Notes: generated from the sequence alone by a model not told the origin. DNA of 64,000 bases from Nonomuraea solani (GCF_900108335.1 NZ_FNVT01000020.1:1-64000); one strand, 5' to 3'; shown: positions 26,251 to 36,440, numbered from the stretch's first letter. Numbers and translations: made by a program.

Positions 26251-26306
26251 AGAGACGTTGCGTCTCTTCGCAGAGTATCGTAAACAATAAGAGACGTAAC
26301 GTCTCT
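26251..26306. promoter_or_regulatory. Twin TetR operators
   Basis: Two 17-bp sites, AGAGACGTTGCGTCTCT (26251-26267) and AGAGACGTAACGTCTCT (26290-26306), differ only in the central bases. Their centres are 39 bp apart, close to four helical turns, which would place two dimers on one face. They fill the gap between the TetR start and the pump gene. Confidence 0.8.
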
Positions 26307-26328
26307 AGTAGAGAAGAAGGAGGTCGTC

Positions 26329-26562
26329 GTGCGCACTCGACTCGACCCCGCGGTGCTCAGGCTCGCCGGGATTCTCCTGCTCGGCGTGCTCGCCCCGCTC
26401 CTGGACAGCACGATCGTGAACGTCGCCATCGACACACTCGGCCGCGACCTGGGCGTACCGGTGTCGGACGAGAACTGGCGGGCCACCTTTCTGGACTCCA
26501 TCGCCATTGCGGTCGGCCGCGCCGATAAGGGCGTCCACCACTTTTCAATGCCCTGGTGGTAA
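26329..26562 (+). pseudogene. Truncated DHA2-type MFS efflux pump (N-terminus only)
   Basis: GTG 26329 follows AAGGAGG and starts a peptide whose first ~45 residues match helix 1 of EmrB/QacA-type pumps (GILLLGVLAPLLDSTIVNVA, IDTLGRDLGV). After about 26460 the frame continues into sequence that is antisense to another broken gene and stops at 26562. A full pump has about 480-530 residues and 14 helices. The promoter, operators and regulator survive, but the transporter itself has been lost by a junction event. Confidence 0.75.
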
Positions 26563-26713
26563 TAGTCGTCGCCGGCGTTCGTTAATTCCGTCACGCCGAT
26601 CGTGCCGCCGGTCTGCGTCTCCAGCCGCTGCTGCTCAGGCGCCCGGATCTGGACACGTTAAGCGCCTGGAACGCGAGTGCCGGCTTGGCGTTCCGAATAT
26701 CGGCAAGACTCAC
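26450..26713 (-). pseudogene. Small frameshifted gene of unknown function
   Basis: GTG 26711-26713 follows AAAGGAG and opens MSLADIRNAKPALAFQALN. Continuing needs a frame change near 26645 to APEQQRLETQTGGTIGVTEL then TNAGDDYYHQGIEK, and another near 26545 to VVDALIGAADRNGDGV. The joined peptide is coherent and the last piece resembles an EF-hand-like D-x-N-x-D-G loop. Two indels and loss of the C-terminus at the MFS junction make it non-functional as read. Family not recognised. Confidence 0.4.
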
Positions 26714-26995
26714 GCCTGCTCCTTTCAAGGAAAGGTGAACTCATGAAACTCTTTCCATGACCTGTGGTCAATGGTCCGCTTTCGGCCATGGGGTGCGCTT
26801 TAATAACTGCCGTGAAATTACACGACGGTCTTTTTGCGGAGTGGGAGGGGCGGGCCGCCCGGGCGCGTGGCGGCTGCGTACGGAGGTGGCCGCGCTGACG
26901 CCCGCGTACCAACCGGTCAGGAATCGAGAAGCACCCCCCACCGGCCCTCACTAGCGTTGCCACCACGAACTTCGCACGACATTCGAGGAGCGACC
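26714..26995. other. Intergenic region
   Basis: About 280 bp before the VOC gene. It holds an imperfect hairpin near the start, CCTTTCAAGGAAAGG, and no recognised gene. Confidence 0.3.
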
Positions 26996-27346
26996 ATGGC
27001 CACCCAGGGCATCAAGACCGTGCTGCACCCCGTGTCCGACCTGACGAAGGCCAAGGAGGTGTACGCCGCGCTGCTCGGCGTGGCGCCCGTGGCCGACGGG
27101 TCCTACTATGTCGGTTTCGAGGCCGAGGGCCAGCACATCGGGCTGGTGCCGACCGGCGGCCCGCAGTCCATGACCTCGCCGGTGGCCTACTGGCACGTGA
27201 CCGACATCGAGGCCAAGCTGGCCGAGGTGACCGCCGCCGGCGCCACCGTCAAGGACGCCGCCCGTGACGTGGGCGGCGGCCGTCTGGTGGCCACGTTCAC
27301 CGACCCCGACGGCAACGTTCTGGGGCTGCTGCAAGACCCGGCGTGA
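26996..27346 (+). CDS. VOC (glyoxalase/bleomycin-resistance) family protein
   Basis: A 116-residue single-domain VOC protein. It has IKTVLHPVSDLTKAKEVYAA at the N-terminus, the family's first beta-alpha unit. AYWHVTDIEAKLAEVTAAGA and VATFTDPDGNVLGLLQDP follow, the last carrying the usual D-P-x-G-N turn. A homodimer would form the active or ligand-binding site. GAGGAG precedes ATG 26996. It lies 69 bp upstream of a UvrA-like gene on the same strand; the two may form a drug- or DNA-damage-protection operon. Confidence 0.85.
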   Translation: MATQGIKTVLHPVSDLTKAKEVYAALLGVAPVADGSYYVGFEAEGQHIGLVPTGGPQSMTSPVAYWHVTDIEAKLAEVTAAGATVKDAARDVGGGRLVATFTDPDGNVLGLLQDPA

Positions 27347-27415
27347 ACAGGACATACTTCTCATTACTGGTCGGACAACGCCCAGGCGGCCCCCCGCGAA
27401 ACAGATGGAGAGACG

Positions 27416-29773
<2,358 letters not shown>

Positions 29774-29816
29774 CGCCGAGATCGACGCCGTGGTGGGCGC
29801 GGCCGGGGCGTAACCG

Positions 29817-30317
29817 TTATCCGGTCACCTTGCCGATGAAGGTGGCCAGGTTGGCCCGGGTGCGGGCGATCTTCTCGTCCACGGACAACGTCTCGTCGAG
29901 ATCGCCCCCCACGGCCGTCTGCCGCTTGCCCCTGATGGCCAGGGAGCAGACGAGGTCGACGCACACGTACTGCCCCACCGTGTTGCCCAGACGCCCCGCC
30001 TCGCCGGTGCGGCGCGCGCTCATCAGCGCCACCCCGCCACTGGTACGGGTGATCAGGCACAGCGAGCACATGCTGCGCGAGGTGAAGCCCCGTGAGGTTC
30101 CCGGGGCCGCCCGGAGCGCGATCCCGACGAGGCTCCCGTCGTCGCGCTCGGCGACGACGTAACCCCGCTCGGGCGCGCCGGGATCTCGCCAGCCGAGAAA
30201 GTCGAGATCCTCCCAAGGTTGCTCTTCGAGATCTCTGGGCAGGCCCAGACGCTTGGCCTCGCCCTTGGAACAGTTGACGAACGAGCTGCGGATATCGCTC
30301 TCCGTGATGGGTCTCAT
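29817..30317 (-). CDS. FBP-domain (FusB-like, EF-G-binding) protein
   Basis: A 166-residue protein of the FBP family, related to FusB/FusC of staphylococci, which free EF-G from fusidic acid-stalled ribosomes. The N-terminal helical part begins MRPITESDIRSSFVNCSKGE and continues with LEEQPWEDLDFLGWRDPGAP. The C-terminal treble-clef zinc finger has SMCSLC and VDLVCSLAIRG cysteines. It is divergent from a TetR gene over a perfect palindrome, and likely under its control. Ribosome protection or EF-G recycling is inferred from the family. Confidence 0.85.
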   Translation of the reverse strand: MRPITESDIRSSFVNCSKGEAKRLGLPRDLEEQPWEDLDFLGWRDPGAPERGYVVAERDDGSLVGIALRAAPGTSRGFTSRSMCSLCLITRTSGGVALMSARRTGEAGRLGNTVGQYVCVDLVCSLAIRGKRQTAVGGDLDETLSVDEKIARTRANLATFIGKVTG

Positions 30318-30335
30318 GGACGGCGAGGCTAGTTC

Positions 30336-30352
30336 GCCTAATATAATTAGGC
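30336..30352. promoter_or_regulatory. TetR operator, FBP/TetR intergenic
   Basis: A 17-bp palindrome GCCTAATATAATTAGGC with perfect 7-bp arms, in a very AT-rich island between the divergent starts at 30317 and 30387. A second partial site, GCAAATCATTAATTTGC, overlaps its right edge (30351-30367). Confidence 0.8.
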
Positions 30353-30386
30353 AAATCATTAATTTGCTTAGTTGGACGGGGGTTCC

Positions 30387-30962
30387 ATGGCACGCACCGG
30401 CGTCACCAGCGAACGTGTCACCCAGGCGGCGGCCGAGGTGGCCGACGAGCTCGGCTTCGACCAGGTGACCGGCTCGGCGGTCGCGCGCCGCCTCGGGGTG
30501 AAGGACCCGAGCCTGTACGCGCACATCTCCAACGCCCGGGAGCTGAAGGTACGGGTCGCGCTGCTGGCCCTCGCGGAGCTGGCCGACAAGGCCGCCGCCG
30601 CGCTGGCCGGGCGTTCGGGCAGGGAGGCGCTGGTGGCGCTCGGCAACGTGTACCGCGACTACGCCAAGGCGCATCCGGGCCGATACGCCGCGGCCCGGTT
30701 CGAGCTCGACCCGGAGACCGCGGCCGCCGGCGCCGGGCCCCGGCATTCGGAGATGATGCGGGCGCTCCTGCGCGGCTACGACCTGCCGGAGCCCGACCAG
30801 ACCGACGCGGTGCGCTTCCTGGGCGGCGCCTTCCACGGATACGTGAGCCTCGAAATGGCCGGCGGGTTCAGCCACACCCCGCGCGCGGCCGACGACTCCT
30901 GGGCGTGGGCCCTGGACACTCTCGACCTCGCTCTCAGAAGCCGTGCGAAGGGATTGACATGA
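30387..30962 (+). CDS. TetR-family regulator
   Basis: A 191-residue regulator. The N-terminal HTH reads VTQAAAEVADELGFDQVTGS and VARRLGVKDPSLYAHISNAR, followed by a TetR_C-WHG-type C-terminal domain with GGAFHGYVSLEMAGGF. ATG 30387 has a GGGGG tract upstream. An earlier TTG at 30372 is possible but unsupported. It shares its upstream palindrome with the FBP gene. Confidence 0.88.
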   Translation: MARTGVTSERVTQAAAEVADELGFDQVTGSAVARRLGVKDPSLYAHISNARELKVRVALLALAELADKAAAALAGRSGREALVALGNVYRDYAKAHPGRYAAARFELDPETAAAGAGPRHSEMMRALLRGYDLPEPDQTDAVRFLGGAFHGYVSLEMAGGFSHTPRAADDSWAWALDTLDLALRSRAKGLT

Positions 30963-31055
30963 CCGGCTGGATCACCACGCCCATCGACGAACGCCTGGCG
31001 CGCTGAAGCCGGAACGCGCCGCACCGGCTCCCCGCCGGTCATCGCCGCTCTGATG

Positions 31056-31073
31056 CATCAAATGGATTTGATG
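31056..31073. promoter_or_regulatory. ArsR-type operator
   Basis: CATCAAATGGATTTGATG has perfect 8-bp arms around GG. It lies 13 bp before the GTG of the ArsR-phosphatase gene. Form and position match ArsR/SmtB operators, including the related ATCAA half-sites. Confidence 0.75.
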
Positions 31074-31086
31074 TAATGTCGAGGAT

Positions 31087-31818
31087 GTGGTGCCCGACTT
31101 CGTCCGGCTGGCCGCCCATCCGCTGCGGTGGCGGCTGCTGACCGAGCTCGCCGTCAGCGACTACCGGGTCCGTGAGCTGGTGGAGCTGGCCGGGCAATCG
31201 CAGAACCTGGTCTCCTACCATCTGCGCCTGCTGCGCGATGGCGGGCTGGTCACGGCGCGGCGCAGCTCGTACGACGCCCGTGACAGCTACTACCACCTCG
31301 ACCTGGAACGCTGCGCCCACGGGCTGGCCGCCGCCGGCGCCGCCCTGCACCCGGCGCTCCGCCTCACCCCGGCCCCGGCCCCGGTCGTGCGAGGACGACG
31401 GCCCGCCGTGCTGTTCACGTGCACCGGCAACAGCGCCCGCTCGCCGATCGCCGAGGCCCTGCTCCGCCAGCGCGCCGGCGGCCATGTCGAGGTGACCAGC
31501 GCGGGCAGCCACCCCCGGCCCCGGCTGCACCCGCACGCCGTACGCGTCCTGCGCGACGACCACGGCATCGACCTCGCGAACCAGCGGCCGCGACACCTGG
31601 GCACCATGGCCGATCGCCGGTTCGACTACGTGATCAGCCTGTGCGACAAGGTCCGCGAGGTCTGCCCCGACTTCGGCGGCCGTCCCCGGCGCATCCACTG
31701 GAGCGTCCCCGACCCGGCCGACGGGGAGCAGCCCGTGTTCGCCCGCACCGTGGCGGAGATCGGCACCCGCGTCCACCATCTGCTGCCGCTCCTCACCTCA
31801 CAGGAGGTCCAGCCATGA
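31087..31818 (+). CDS. ArsR-type HTH fused to low-molecular-weight phosphatase/arsenate-reductase domain
   Basis: A 243-residue fusion. Residues 1-90 are an ArsR-like winged helix (VRLAAHPLRWRLLTELAVSD, ELAGQSQNLVSYHLRLLRDG). Residues ~105-240 are a low-molecular-weight protein-tyrosine-phosphatase fold with the C-x5-R-S loop CTGNSARSP (Cys about 112) and the VTSAGSHP turn. Similar fusions occur in actinobacterial arsenic operons. No classic metal-binding C-x-C pair is evident in the HTH part. It overlaps the next VOC gene by 4 bp (ATGA), and its operator palindrome is immediately upstream. Confidence 0.85.
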   Translation: MVPDFVRLAAHPLRWRLLTELAVSDYRVRELVELAGQSQNLVSYHLRLLRDGGLVTARRSSYDARDSYYHLDLERCAHGLAAAGAALHPALRLTPAPAPVVRGRRPAVLFTCTGNSARSPIAEALLRQRAGGHVEVTSAGSHPRPRLHPHAVRVLRDDHGIDLANQRPRHLGTMADRRFDYVISLCDKVREVCPDFGGRPRRIHWSVPDPADGEQPVFARTVAEIGTRVHHLLPLLTSQEVQP

Positions 31819-32195
31819 CCACATCCGACCAGTTCGCCAGCGTCCGCTACGTCGTCGACGACGTGAGCGCGGCCGTCGACTTCTACACCACCCACCTGGG
31901 CTTCACGGCGCGGGTCAACGTCGCGCCCGCCTTCGCCGACGTCGTACGCGGGCCGCTGCGGCTCCTGCTGTCCGGCCCGGCCAGCTCCGGCGCCCGCGCC
32001 ACCCCGGCGGGCACCACCGCCGGCCGCAACCGCATCCACCTCGTCGTCAAGGACCTCGACGCCGAGATCGACCGGCTGCGCGGCGCGGGCCTGTCCTTCG
32101 AGAGCGAGGTGGTCTCCGGTCCCGGCGGCCGCCAGATCCTGCTCGCCGACCCGGCGGGCAACCTCGTCGAGCTGTTCGAAGCCACCGGCGCCTAG
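31815..32195 (+). CDS. VOC-family protein, coupled to the ArsR-phosphatase gene
   Basis: A 126-residue glyoxalase-fold protein: VRYVVDDVSAAVDFYTTHLG, then IHLVVKDLDAEIDRLRGAGL and ILLADPAGNLVELFEA, which carries the D-P-x-G-N motif and a late metal-type Glu. AGGAGG precedes ATG 31815, and the start overlaps the preceding stop. In arsenic operons VOC proteins such as ArsI cleave organoarsenicals, but ArsI's cysteine pair is not present here, so a different substrate is likely. Confidence 0.85.
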   Translation: MTTSDQFASVRYVVDDVSAAVDFYTTHLGFTARVNVAPAFADVVRGPLRLLLSGPASSGARATPAGTTAGRNRIHLVVKDLDAEIDRLRGAGLSFESEVVSGPGGRQILLADPAGNLVELFEATGA

Positions 32196-32282
32196 CCGTC
32201 GCAACCGAGGCACAAGTGGATCACCAGTCGGCGCTGCGAGGCTCCGCGACGTAAGCGAAAGCACGTCGCAGGAGGCACACGT

Positions 32283-32837
32283 ATGAGGAAGATGGCGTTA
32301 TCCATCGCGGCAGCCGCTCTGACGGGGGTGACCGTGACGGCGCCCGCGTCCGCCACGGCCGTGACGATCAGGGTCGAGCGCGCCCACGCCGAGATGGTGC
32401 GGGAGTGGATCGACCCGTTCACCTGCCCGACGAACCAGGTGCTCACCGGCCGCTCGCACAACGGCGACGAGACCGCCCCCACCACCTATTACTGCAGTTT
32501 CATCCTCATCAACGGCGAGCAGGCCCAGGTGCACCTCGGGGACTGGACCTCCCGCCAGAAGGAGAGCAGGGCCGACTACAGCGCCCCCGACCACCACGCG
32601 GTCGCCGGCCGGTGGCACGAAGGCGACGAGAACGGCTACACGAGATACCGCACCGCCACCATCTCCTGGCAGGGCCGGCAGGTGCTGCTGGCCAACGGGG
32701 ACATCAGCGGCTCGTACAGGGAGAGCAGCCACACCTGGCACGCGAACGAGAACACGGTCATGACCGGTCGCCGGCACGTCGGTGACGAGAACGGCGCGAC
32801 CTACTACCGCTTCGCCACCGTGACCGTCGCGGGCTGA
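32283..32837 (+). CDS. Secreted repeat protein 1 (H-x-G-D-E-N-G motif)
   Basis: A 184-residue protein with a Sec signal peptide (MRKMALSIAAAALTG, cleavage near PASATA about residue 24). The mature part has three copies of a short motif: VLTGRSHNGDE, AGRWHEGDENGYTRYR and TGRRHVGDENGATYYR. Each is preceded by a V-x-x-G-R strand and separated by W-x-S-R-x-E-S-R-type linkers. Cysteines at FTCPT and YYCSF could pair. No family was recognised; the acidic, His-rich loops suggest metal or ligand binding. It lies 22 bp upstream of its paralogue, so the two form an operon. Confidence 0.8.
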   Translation: MRKMALSIAAAALTGVTVTAPASATAVTIRVERAHAEMVREWIDPFTCPTNQVLTGRSHNGDETAPTTYYCSFILINGEQAQVHLGDWTSRQKESRADYSAPDHHAVAGRWHEGDENGYTRYRTATISWQGRQVLLANGDISGSYRESSHTWHANENTVMTGRRHVGDENGATYYRFATVTVAG

Positions 32838-32859
32838 CCCTCCGAAAGGAACCGGACAA

Positions 32860-33426
32860 ATGAGAACGTACGGCAAGGCCCTGTCCGTCGTCGCCGTGGC
32901 CGCCGCCCTGTCGGCCACCACCATGGCCTCTCCCGCCTCGGCAGCGGTGACGATCAAGATGGAACGCGTCTACACCGAGACCGTGTGGGAGTCGATGGGC
33001 ATCCAGTTCACCTGCCCGCCGAACCAGGTGCTCACCGGCCGCTCGCACTACGGCGACGAGCGAGCCAAGACCACCTACCACTGCAGCCGGATTCTGATCA
33101 ACGACGAGCAGGTCCAGGTGCACTCCGGCGACTGGACCTCCCCTCAGCGGGAGAGCAGGTCCGACTACAGTGCCCCCGACCACCAGGTGATCGTCGGCAG
33201 ATGGCACCAGGACGACGAGAACGGCGACACGAGATACCGGACCGGCGCTCTGTACTGGCAGGGACGTCAGGTGCTGCTCGCCAACGGGGACACCACGGGT
33301 GAGTACAAGGAGAGCAGCCATAGCTGGCTGGCCGGATACGGCAAGGTCATGACGGGTCGTACCCATCACGGGGACGAGAACGGCAAGACCTGGTATCGGT
33401 TCGCCACCGTGACGTTCGAGGGCTGA
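32860..33426 (+). CDS. Secreted repeat protein 2 (paralogue of the preceding gene)
   Basis: A 188-residue paralogue with its own signal peptide (ALSVVAVAAALSATTMASPA, cleavage near PASAA). It repeats the same layout: FTCPPNQVLTGRSHYGDE, VGRWHQDDENGDTRYR and TGRTHHGDENGKTWYR, and the same linker core around SRSDYSAPDH. The two mature proteins are alike over their whole length, so the pair arose by tandem duplication. GAAAGGA precedes ATG 32860. The divergence between copies indicates an old duplication. Function unknown. Confidence 0.8.
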   Translation: MRTYGKALSVVAVAAALSATTMASPASAAVTIKMERVYTETVWESMGIQFTCPPNQVLTGRSHYGDERAKTTYHCSRILINDEQVQVHSGDWTSPQRESRSDYSAPDHQVIVGRWHQDDENGDTRYRTGALYWQGRQVLLANGDTTGEYKESSHSWLAGYGKVMTGRTHHGDENGKTWYRFATVTFEG

Positions 33427-33662
33427 CCTCCCACGCAGGCCGGGGCCGCCTTTGTCGCGTTGCGGTGCCGCCCGAGTCCGCGGTGTCGATCACCAATGTC
33501 GTTGTAAAGGGTGATCAGCGCGGTCACCGGCCTGCTCGACTCCTGTGCTTCTGGCAGCTGCTGGCGGAGGCTCCCCGGTTTCTCGCCTTCGCCCGCGAAA
33601 GCGTGGCCTCCGCGCCGCCCGGCGATCCGGTGACCGCCCTGAAGCACCTGCGGTAGCAGCCG

Positions 33663-34124
33663 TCACCCCGCGACCTTCCGCACGATGGTGGTGCCGGCGT
33701 CGAGCACGGTGCCGTCCGCGCCGGTGGGTACGAGTTCGGGCACGGCCGCCCCGTGCCGGTCGACGAGGGTGGAGTGGGCTTCACCAGGGGCGAAGGCGTG
33801 GCGTTCGCCCCACTGGCGCAGCGCCACGACGACGGGGAAGAGGTCGCGGCCCGCGTCGGTGAGCACGTACTCCTGACGGCGGCCCGACGGCGCGGTGCGC
33901 TGGGCGAGGAGCCCATGGGCGGTGAGCCTGCGCAGCCGGTCGGTGAGGATGTTGCGGGCGATGCCGGTGCGGCGCTGGAACTCGGTGAACGAGCGCGCGC
34001 CGTCCATCGCGTCCCGGATGACGAGAAGGCTCCACCGGTCGCCGACGAAGTCGAGCGTGCGCGCGACCGGGCACTCGGGGTCGGTCCAGCCGGAGTCCGG
34101 AGCGGGCGTGACGCTGCTCGACAT
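33663..34124 (-). CDS. HxlR-family regulator
   Basis: A 153-residue winged-helix regulator: CPVARTLDFVGDRWSLLVIR is the canonical HxlR opening with the conserved cysteine. It continues with RSFTEFQRRTGIARNILTDR and LRRLTAHGLL. The C-terminal ~45 residues extend past the usual domain end. GGAGG precedes ATG 34122-34124. It is divergent from an MFS gene across repeated ATCAGTTGCA elements and likely controls that pump. Confidence 0.88.
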   Translation of the reverse strand: MSSSVTPAPDSGWTDPECPVARTLDFVGDRWSLLVIRDAMDGARSFTEFQRRTGIARNILTDRLRRLTAHGLLAQRTAPSGRRQEYVLTDAGRDLFPVVVALRQWGERHAFAPGEAHSTLVDRHGAAVPELVPTGADGTVLDAGTTIVRKVAG

Positions 34125-34135
34125 GACACCTCCTG

Positions 34136-34196
34136 ATCAGTTGCATCTTGAAACCATTGTGCCGTAGCGTCAAATCAGTTGCAATGTGCTACTGAT
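34136..34196. promoter_or_regulatory. HxlR operator repeats
   Basis: ATCAGTTGCA occurs twice as a direct repeat (34136-34145 and 34174-34183, 38 bp apart). An inverted ACTGAT at 34191-34196 pairs with the second. All lie between the divergent HxlR and MFS starts. Confidence 0.6.
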
Positions 34197-34207
34197 TGGA
34201 GCGCGGG

Positions 34208-35503
34208 ATGGACACGTGGCGGCGGCTGCTGCTCGCGGTGGTCTGCGGGGTCGCGGTGGCGAGCATCTACGTCGCTCAGCCGGTGCTGGCGCCGATGGGC
34301 CGTGATCTCGGCGTCCCGGCGGGGCTCACCGGGTGGATCGTGGCGACCGGTCAGGTGGGTTACCTGGCCGGGCTGGTGCTGCTGGTGCCACTGGGCGATG
34401 TGCTCGACAGGCGACGGCTCATCGCCGGGCACCTGGCGCTGACCGCGGCGGGCCTGATCCTGACGGCCTCGGCCCAGGTGGCGTGGGCGGCGTTCGCGGG
34501 GCTGGCGGTGGCCGGGGTGTTCGCGGTGGTGGTGCAGACCACGGTGGCCTACGCCGCCTCGCTCTCGGCGCCGGGTGAGCGGGGCAGGACCATCGGGGTG
34601 GTGACCTCGGGTGTGGTCGTCGGCATCCTCGGCGGAAGGATCCTGGCCGGCTGGCTCGCCGGGGTGTGGGGCTGGCGGAGCGTCTACCTCGTCCTCGCGG
34701 TGCTCGCGCTCGGGCTCGCGGCCCTCGTCCTGGCCGCGCTGCCCGCGGACGTACGCACCGAACGCCCGGCAGGGCGCCGGGGAGCGCGAGGCGGGCTGTT
34801 CCTCACGCGCGGGCTCATCGCGTTCTTCCTGTTCGCGTCGTTCGGCACCCTGTGGAGCGGCATGGCGCTGCCCCTGGCCGGCGCGCCGTGGCACCTGAGC
34901 GAGGCCCAGATCGGGCTGTTCGGCATCGCGGGGCTCGCCGGAGCGCTCGGTGCGGCGCGCGCCGGACGGTGGGCGGATTCGGGACGGGACGGGCCGGTCA
35001 CCGGTCTGGCCCTCACCCTGCTCGTCGCCGCGTGGGCGGGGATCGCGCAGCTTCCGTGGTCGCTGTGGCTCCTGGTCGCCGGGGTGGTGCTCCTCGACTT
35101 CGCGGTCCAGGTCGTGCACGTCGGCAACCAGCACCTTCTCACCTCGGCGCATCCGGATCGCACCAGCGGTGTCATCGGCGGCTACATGGTCTTCTACTCC
35201 CTCGGCTCCGCCCTCGGCGCGGCCGCCACCACGGTCGTGTACGCCTCGGAGGGCTGGGCCGGTTCGAGTCTGCTCGGAGCGGGGTTCGCCTGCTGCGCCC
35301 TCGCCGTGTGGGCGATCGACTACCAGGTACGGGCGGCCCGCTGCAACCGGTCGCGGACCCGTACGACATCGGGGTTGGCGTCGGCGCCCGGCCGCTGGAC
35401 GAGGAAGAGCGTGTTGAGCGGCGGCTCGGCGGTGTCATGCAGCAGGACCAGCCGGCCCGAGGCCAGGTGCTCGTCGCAGAGCGAGCGGGGGAGCACGCTG
35501 TAA
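34208..35503 (+). CDS. MFS transporter, C-terminus altered
   Basis: A 12-helix MFS protein of the DHA1/YnfM type (VASIYVAQPVLAPMGRDLGV, LVLLVPLGDVLDRRRL loop 2-3 motif, LGGRILAGWLAGVWGWRSVY). Helix 12 ends near AVWAIDYQV at about 35330. The remaining ~55 residues are Arg/Ser-rich and are antisense to a LysR gene end, so they are probably read-through of a fused junction rather than native tail. ATG 34208 with GGAG upstream is chosen over TTG 34196. Divergent HxlR regulator. Multidrug efflux is inferred from the family. Confidence 0.8.
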   Translation: MDTWRRLLLAVVCGVAVASIYVAQPVLAPMGRDLGVPAGLTGWIVATGQVGYLAGLVLLVPLGDVLDRRRLIAGHLALTAAGLILTASAQVAWAAFAGLAVAGVFAVVVQTTVAYAASLSAPGERGRTIGVVTSGVVVGILGGRILAGWLAGVWGWRSVYLVLAVLALGLAALVLAALPADVRTERPAGRRGARGGLFLTRGLIAFFLFASFGTLWSGMALPLAGAPWHLSEAQIGLFGIAGLAGALGAARAGRWADSGRDGPVTGLALTLLVAAWAGIAQLPWSLWLLVAGVVLLDFAVQVVHVGNQHLLTSAHPDRTSGVIGGYMVFYSLGSALGAAATTVVYASEGWAGSSLLGAGFACCALAVWAIDYQVRAARCNRSRTRTTSGLASAPGRWTRKSVLSGGSAVSCSRTSRPEARCSSQSERGSTL

Positions 35504-35616
35504 CCGGCGCCCGCGTTGACCGCCGACAGGACCGCGTACAGGTTGGGCACGGTGACGGCGGCCTGCGCGGAGAGCTGCTTGCCGAAGACCTGGCGCCAGT
35601 AGCGGCGCCCGGCCAC
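35320..35616 (-). pseudogene. LysR regulator fragment (C-terminal effector domain end)
   Basis: About 98 residues matching the end of a LysR substrate-binding domain: TVPNLYAVLSAVNAGAGYSV, LPRSLCDEHLASGRLVLLHD, NTLFLVQRPGADANPDVVRV. The HTH domain and the first half of the effector domain are missing. Upstream sequence does not continue the protein. Its 3' end overlaps the open tail of the MFS frame in antisense. It is the remnant of a gene cut by the junction near 35620. Confidence 0.7.
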
Positions 35617-35639
35617 GGGGCCGCCTGGTCGCGATCACC

Positions 35640-35750
35640 ATGTCGTGGTGGCCCGACGCGGAGCTGGCCAAAGAGCGGCCGAACCCGATGCTGAACGGCC
35701 ACCAGGCCTGGCTGGACGGACTCGTTCAGGCGTCCGCTCAGAAGCGGTAG
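35640..35750 (+). pseudogene. Short C-terminal fragment of an unidentified protein
   Basis: A 36-codon frame from ATG 35640 to TAG 35748-35750 reads MSWWPDAELAKERPNPMLNG then HQAWLDGLVQASAQKR. It looks like the tail of a larger protein joined at the same scar that truncated the LysR gene. Family not recognised. Confidence 0.3.
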
Positions 35751-35783
35751 CGCAGAACCGCTCCGAGTGTGCTGAACACATGT

Positions 35784-36440
35784 TCAGTCGAGTGCGAGCA
35801 GAATCTTCAGCAGGTCCTGCGGTGCGTCCCGCATGAGGTTGTGCCCGCCGTCCAGCGCGTACGTCGTCCACGAGGCGTCCTCGCGGAGCCGCTCGTAGAC
35901 GGGAGTGAAGGGGGAGTCGCCGTCCCAGCCCGCCGCGTACACGTAGACCCGGCGCCTCACCCGCGCGAGGCCGCCGGTGAGCCGGAGCGGCTGGAGCAGC
36001 GAGGCGAGCGGGTGGGGCATGGCCCGGGCGTCGAAGAACGGCAGCGGCCGCACCGCGTCCCCGGACTCCACCACGTCCGCATACCACTGCCGTTCCCGCT
36101 CGGAGACCAGGTCCCAGCAGGAGTCGCCGTGTTCCGGCACCATGGCGTCCAGGTACACCAGGCCGGTCACGCGGCCGGGCAGGCGGTCGGCGGCCCCGGT
36201 GATCACCATTCCGCCATAGCTGTGGCCGACCAGCACGGCGTCGTGGATGTTCTCGGCCTCCAGGGCACTGGTCACGTCCTGGATGTGGGTGTCGAGGTCG
36301 GCGGTGCCGTCCGGTCGTTCGCCGAGCCCGGTCAGCGTCAGTGGGTGGACACGGTGGCCGTGGTCGCGCAGCGGCCGGGTGAGCTCGTCGAAACACCAGC
36401 CGCCGTGGCACATGCCGGGAATGAGGACGTAAGTGGCCAT
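35784..36440 (-). CDS. Alpha/beta hydrolase
   Basis: A 218-residue single-domain alpha/beta hydrolase of the MenH/esterase EstC type. It opens with MATYVLIPGMCHGGWCFDEL (oxyanion region), has the nucleophile elbow GHSYGG, and the late histidine in DGGHNLMRDAP. The compact cap suggests a small ester or lactone substrate. Its ATG (36438-36440) overlaps the stop of the upstream MFS gene, so the three minus-strand genes 38310-35784 form one operon under the divergent TetR. Confidence 0.85.
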   Translation of the reverse strand: MATYVLIPGMCHGGWCFDELTRPLRDHGHRVHPLTLTGLGERPDGTADLDTHIQDVTSALEAENIHDAVLVGHSYGGMVITGAADRLPGRVTGLVYLDAMVPEHGDSCWDLVSERERQWYADVVESGDAVRPLPFFDARAMPHPLASLLQPLRLTGGLARVRRRVYVYAAGWDGDSPFTPVYERLREDASWTTYALDGGHNLMRDAPQDLLKILLALD

